DNA of 64,000 bases from Paraburkholderia sp. BL23I1N1 (GTDB lineage Bacteria > Pseudomonadota > Gammaproteobacteria > Burkholderiales > Burkholderiaceae): positions 124,001-188,000 of the forward strand of contig NZ_RAPV01000002.1 in the NCBI RefSeq assembly GCF_003610295.1. Reading direction: 5' to 3'. The position numbers and the translations under genes were made by a program. The notes under the pieces are model-generated. The model saw only the letters and a program-made list of their open reading frames with translations, did not search any database and was not told the DNA's origin. Shown here piece after piece: positions 62,363 to 64,000 of the stretch; within the stretch, counting starts at the first letter, position 1; each line of letters begins with the position of its first letter.

Positions 62363-64000
62363 TTACTGTTGCGTGACAAACTCGATGCGGCGGTTAGCAA
62401 AGCGGCCACTCGCCGTGTCGTTGCTCGCGACCGGACGCACGTCGCCGTAACCTTGCGCGACAAGCGAATCCGCCGGCACGCCCGTCTTTACGAGATACGC
62501 ACGAACCGCTTCGGCGCGCCTCGTCGACAGTTCCAGATTGGCTTGTGTGCCGCCGACATTGTCCGAATAACCGGCCACTTCGAGCTTGGGCGCCCTGCCG
62601 TTGCGGGCGCAGGCGTGCAGCACTTGTGCCGACTGGTTCAGATCGGCCATCGCCGAGACGGGCACGCGGGCGCTGGCGCTCACGAAGTTGATGACCTGCA
62701 GGTTCAGGACCTTGACCACGTCCGCTGTCACGCACGAGCTGTCCGGCGCGAGCAGGCCCTTGATCGCACCGTGGAAGTTCTCAGTTGCATTGGCGACCGC
62801 CTGTTCGACGTTGAACGAACCGATCTGATACGACGCGCCGAACAGCGACTTCAGCTTATCGAGCCAGCCGAGCTTTGCGTTTGCCGCGCTGCCGCTCAGT
62901 TCGATGCGCGCGCCGTCCACTTTCACCTCCGCGCCCGGCAATGCCATTAGCGGCATCAGGCCGTCAAGACGAGCGAGCCAGTCGGCCGACTTCGTGTCCT
63001 GGTCCACTGTCACGTTCGCGACGAAATGCTCGGCACCGATGCGCCTGGTCAGCGCGTCGATCAGTTGAGTCTTGTCGGCTTCGCTGCCGACCGTCGCGGT
63101 GAGCGTCGGCTTGCCGGCGGCGTCGACCGTGAAGCTGATCTGGCTGTCTTTGGTCGGCGCGGGTGCGGCGGCGGGCTGCTGCGCTTCGCTGGCGGCGCTT
63201 GCCGCAACGGCGCTGGCGGCTGCCGTCGAAGCCGCTGCGTCGCTCGCAGCGGGCGTTAAGACCGCGGCGGCCGAGGCCTCAGCCGGTGCGGATGCGGGCT
63301 GCGCAGTGGCCGCGGCTTCCGCGCTACTGCGCTCACTGCTTTGTGCGCCGCGTTGCTCATTTTGGCAACCGCGCAGGAAAAGGAAAGCCAGCACGGCAGC
63401 AATCGCCGCGAGCAGCCACCACAGCCACTTGCGCGGACGGCGCTCTTCGCGCACCACAGCGTCGACTGGCACGCGGATGCTCGACATGGCCTCGGCCACC
63501 GGCTTGGCGGCAGGCGTCGGATGGTCGATGTGCGCCGAGACCGCCTTCAGTTGCGACAGAATATTGCCGCTGAACGCGCCAAGTGTGCTCAGGCCAAGGC
63601 CGCCCATCAAACGATCGTTCAGGTACGGCGCAATCGCCGGCAGTTGATGATCCAGCAGCGTCGGCAGTTGGCCCACGTTGCCCTGGCCTTCGAGAAAATG
63701 ACGCTTCAGCAGGCCCAGCAGCGTTGCGCCGACGATGCCCGTCATGGCGTGCGTCGCATGCGCCGGCACACCGGTTTGAGTGGCGACTTCGTCGCTGAGC
63801 GTATCGACGCGGCGATCGAGCACGCGCTCGAGCAAGTGGCGACCCGCACCTTCCAGTTGGCTCACGCCGGTGGTGCTGCCGAGCAGTTGCGGCAACTGCT
63901 CGGCGATGTGGCCATTCACCTCAGGCGAAATGATCGCGGCGAACAGCGACCGCGCGCCGTCGAGCGTTGCACCCTTCTGCATCAGGCCGGCGATGAGCGC
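62363..64000 (-). CDS. DUF937/OmpA-domain protein, N-terminus beyond window
   Basis: At least 545 residues are present. The frame stays open to the right edge, with ALIAGLMQKGATLDGARSLF at the border, so the true start lies outside. The N-terminal part fits DUF937 (repeated short helices with GLLKRHFLEGQGNVGQLP). A single membrane helix follows (WLWWLLAAIAAVLAFLFLRGC), then an Ala/Ser-rich linker, two BON-like segments, and a C-terminal OmpA domain (VAGYSDNVGGTQANLELSTRRAEAV, then AQGYGDVRPVASN). The OmpA end binds peptidoglycan, so it may link the inner membrane to the wall. Its function is unknown. Confidence 0.9.
   Translation of the reverse strand, partial: ALIAGLMQKGATLDGARSLFAAIISPEVNGHIAEQLPQLLGSTTGVSQLEGAGRHLLERVLDRRVDTLSDEVATQTGVPAHATHAMTGIVGATLLGLLKRHFLEGQGNVGQLPTLLDHQLPAIAPYLNDRLMGGLGLSTLGAFSGNILSQLKAVSAHIDHPTPAAKPVAEAMSSIRVPVDAVVREERRPRKWLWWLLAAIAAVLAFLFLRGCQNEQRGAQSSERSSAEAAATAQPASAPAEASAAAVLTPAASDAAASTAAASAVAASAASEAQQPAAAPAPTKDSQISFTVDAAGKPTLTATVGSEADKTQLIDALTRRIGAEHFVANVTVDQDTKSADWLARLDGLMPLMALPGAEVKVDGARIELSGSAANAKLGWLDKLKSLFGASYQIGSFNVEQAVANATENFHGAIKGLLAPDSSCVTADVVKVLNLQVINFVSASARVPVSAMADLNQSAQVLHACARNGRAPKLEVAGYSDNVGGTQANLELSTRRAEAVRAYLVKTGVPADSLVAQGYGDVRPVASNDTASGRFANRRIEFVTQQ

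Overview
The window comes from a high-GC betaproteobacterium that is most likely Paraburkholderia or Burkholderia. The evidence is the core gene content and order on the right (glmS-glmU-ttcA-folB, pxpBCA with two DUF969/DUF979 membrane proteins, dpp operon, ahcY-metF with an SAH riboswitch), the Burkholderia-like Rieske protein sequence, and the many GTG/TTG starts. This is recognition by eye; no database search was possible.

Positions 1-27,200 are accessory DNA lying directly downstream of glmS, the classic Tn7 attachment site. It has three parts. (a) 1-6.9 kb is a stress/metal module: a truncated MFS transporter, a relic of an ArsB-type pump, a lipoprotein HtrA-like protease, several small exported proteins, a Pal-like lipoprotein, an orphan Rieske protein, a P-II-like protein and a CueR-like regulator with its operator. 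(b) 7.2-19 kb is a defence-like block: a 938-residue protein ending in a DUF2726 nuclease-like domain, an arsN2 relic, an H-NS-family protein with two DNA-binding domains, and a compact five-gene locus (12.7-19.0 kb). That locus encodes two ComEC-type metallo-beta-lactamase proteins, two multi-pass membrane proteins and one protein fusing E2-like, E1/ThiF-like and JAB/JAMM peptidase-like domains. No nucleotidyltransferase (CD-NTase) and no obvious ubiquitin-like protein is visible, so it is not a standard type II CBASS, Bil or Bub locus. This is the best candidate for a little-described system. (c) 19.4-27.2 kb holds lipoproteins of unknown function, a CoiA-like protein and 2.3 kb of mobile-element debris. 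The debris includes 20-bp iterated repeats, a 39-bp copy of the glmS 3' end, and a repeat-rich end whose terminal TGT lies 22 bp from the glmS stop, as expected for a Tn7-like transposon end.

Positions 27,223-64,000 are core chromosome. A leftward series makes the cell-wall precursor UDP-GlcNAc (glmS, glmU) and includes tRNA thiolation and pteridine genes (ttcA, folB, an SDR). It is followed by a COG1565-type methyltransferase, a cca/GST/NDUFA9-like/soluble lytic transglycosylase cluster, the 5-oxoprolinase operon pxpBCA with a divergent winged-helix regulator and DUF969/DUF979 membrane proteins, and a TPR-glycosyltransferase gene broken by one in-frame stop. Next come a BrnT/BrnA toxin-antitoxin pair, a dipeptide ABC transporter operon with two tandem binding proteins and a TraB/GumN-family gene, and the S-adenosylmethionine-cycle operon ahcY-holin-like-metF under an SAH riboswitch. 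The window ends with a glycosyltransferase, a LysR regulator and a DUF937/OmpA protein that runs off the right edge.
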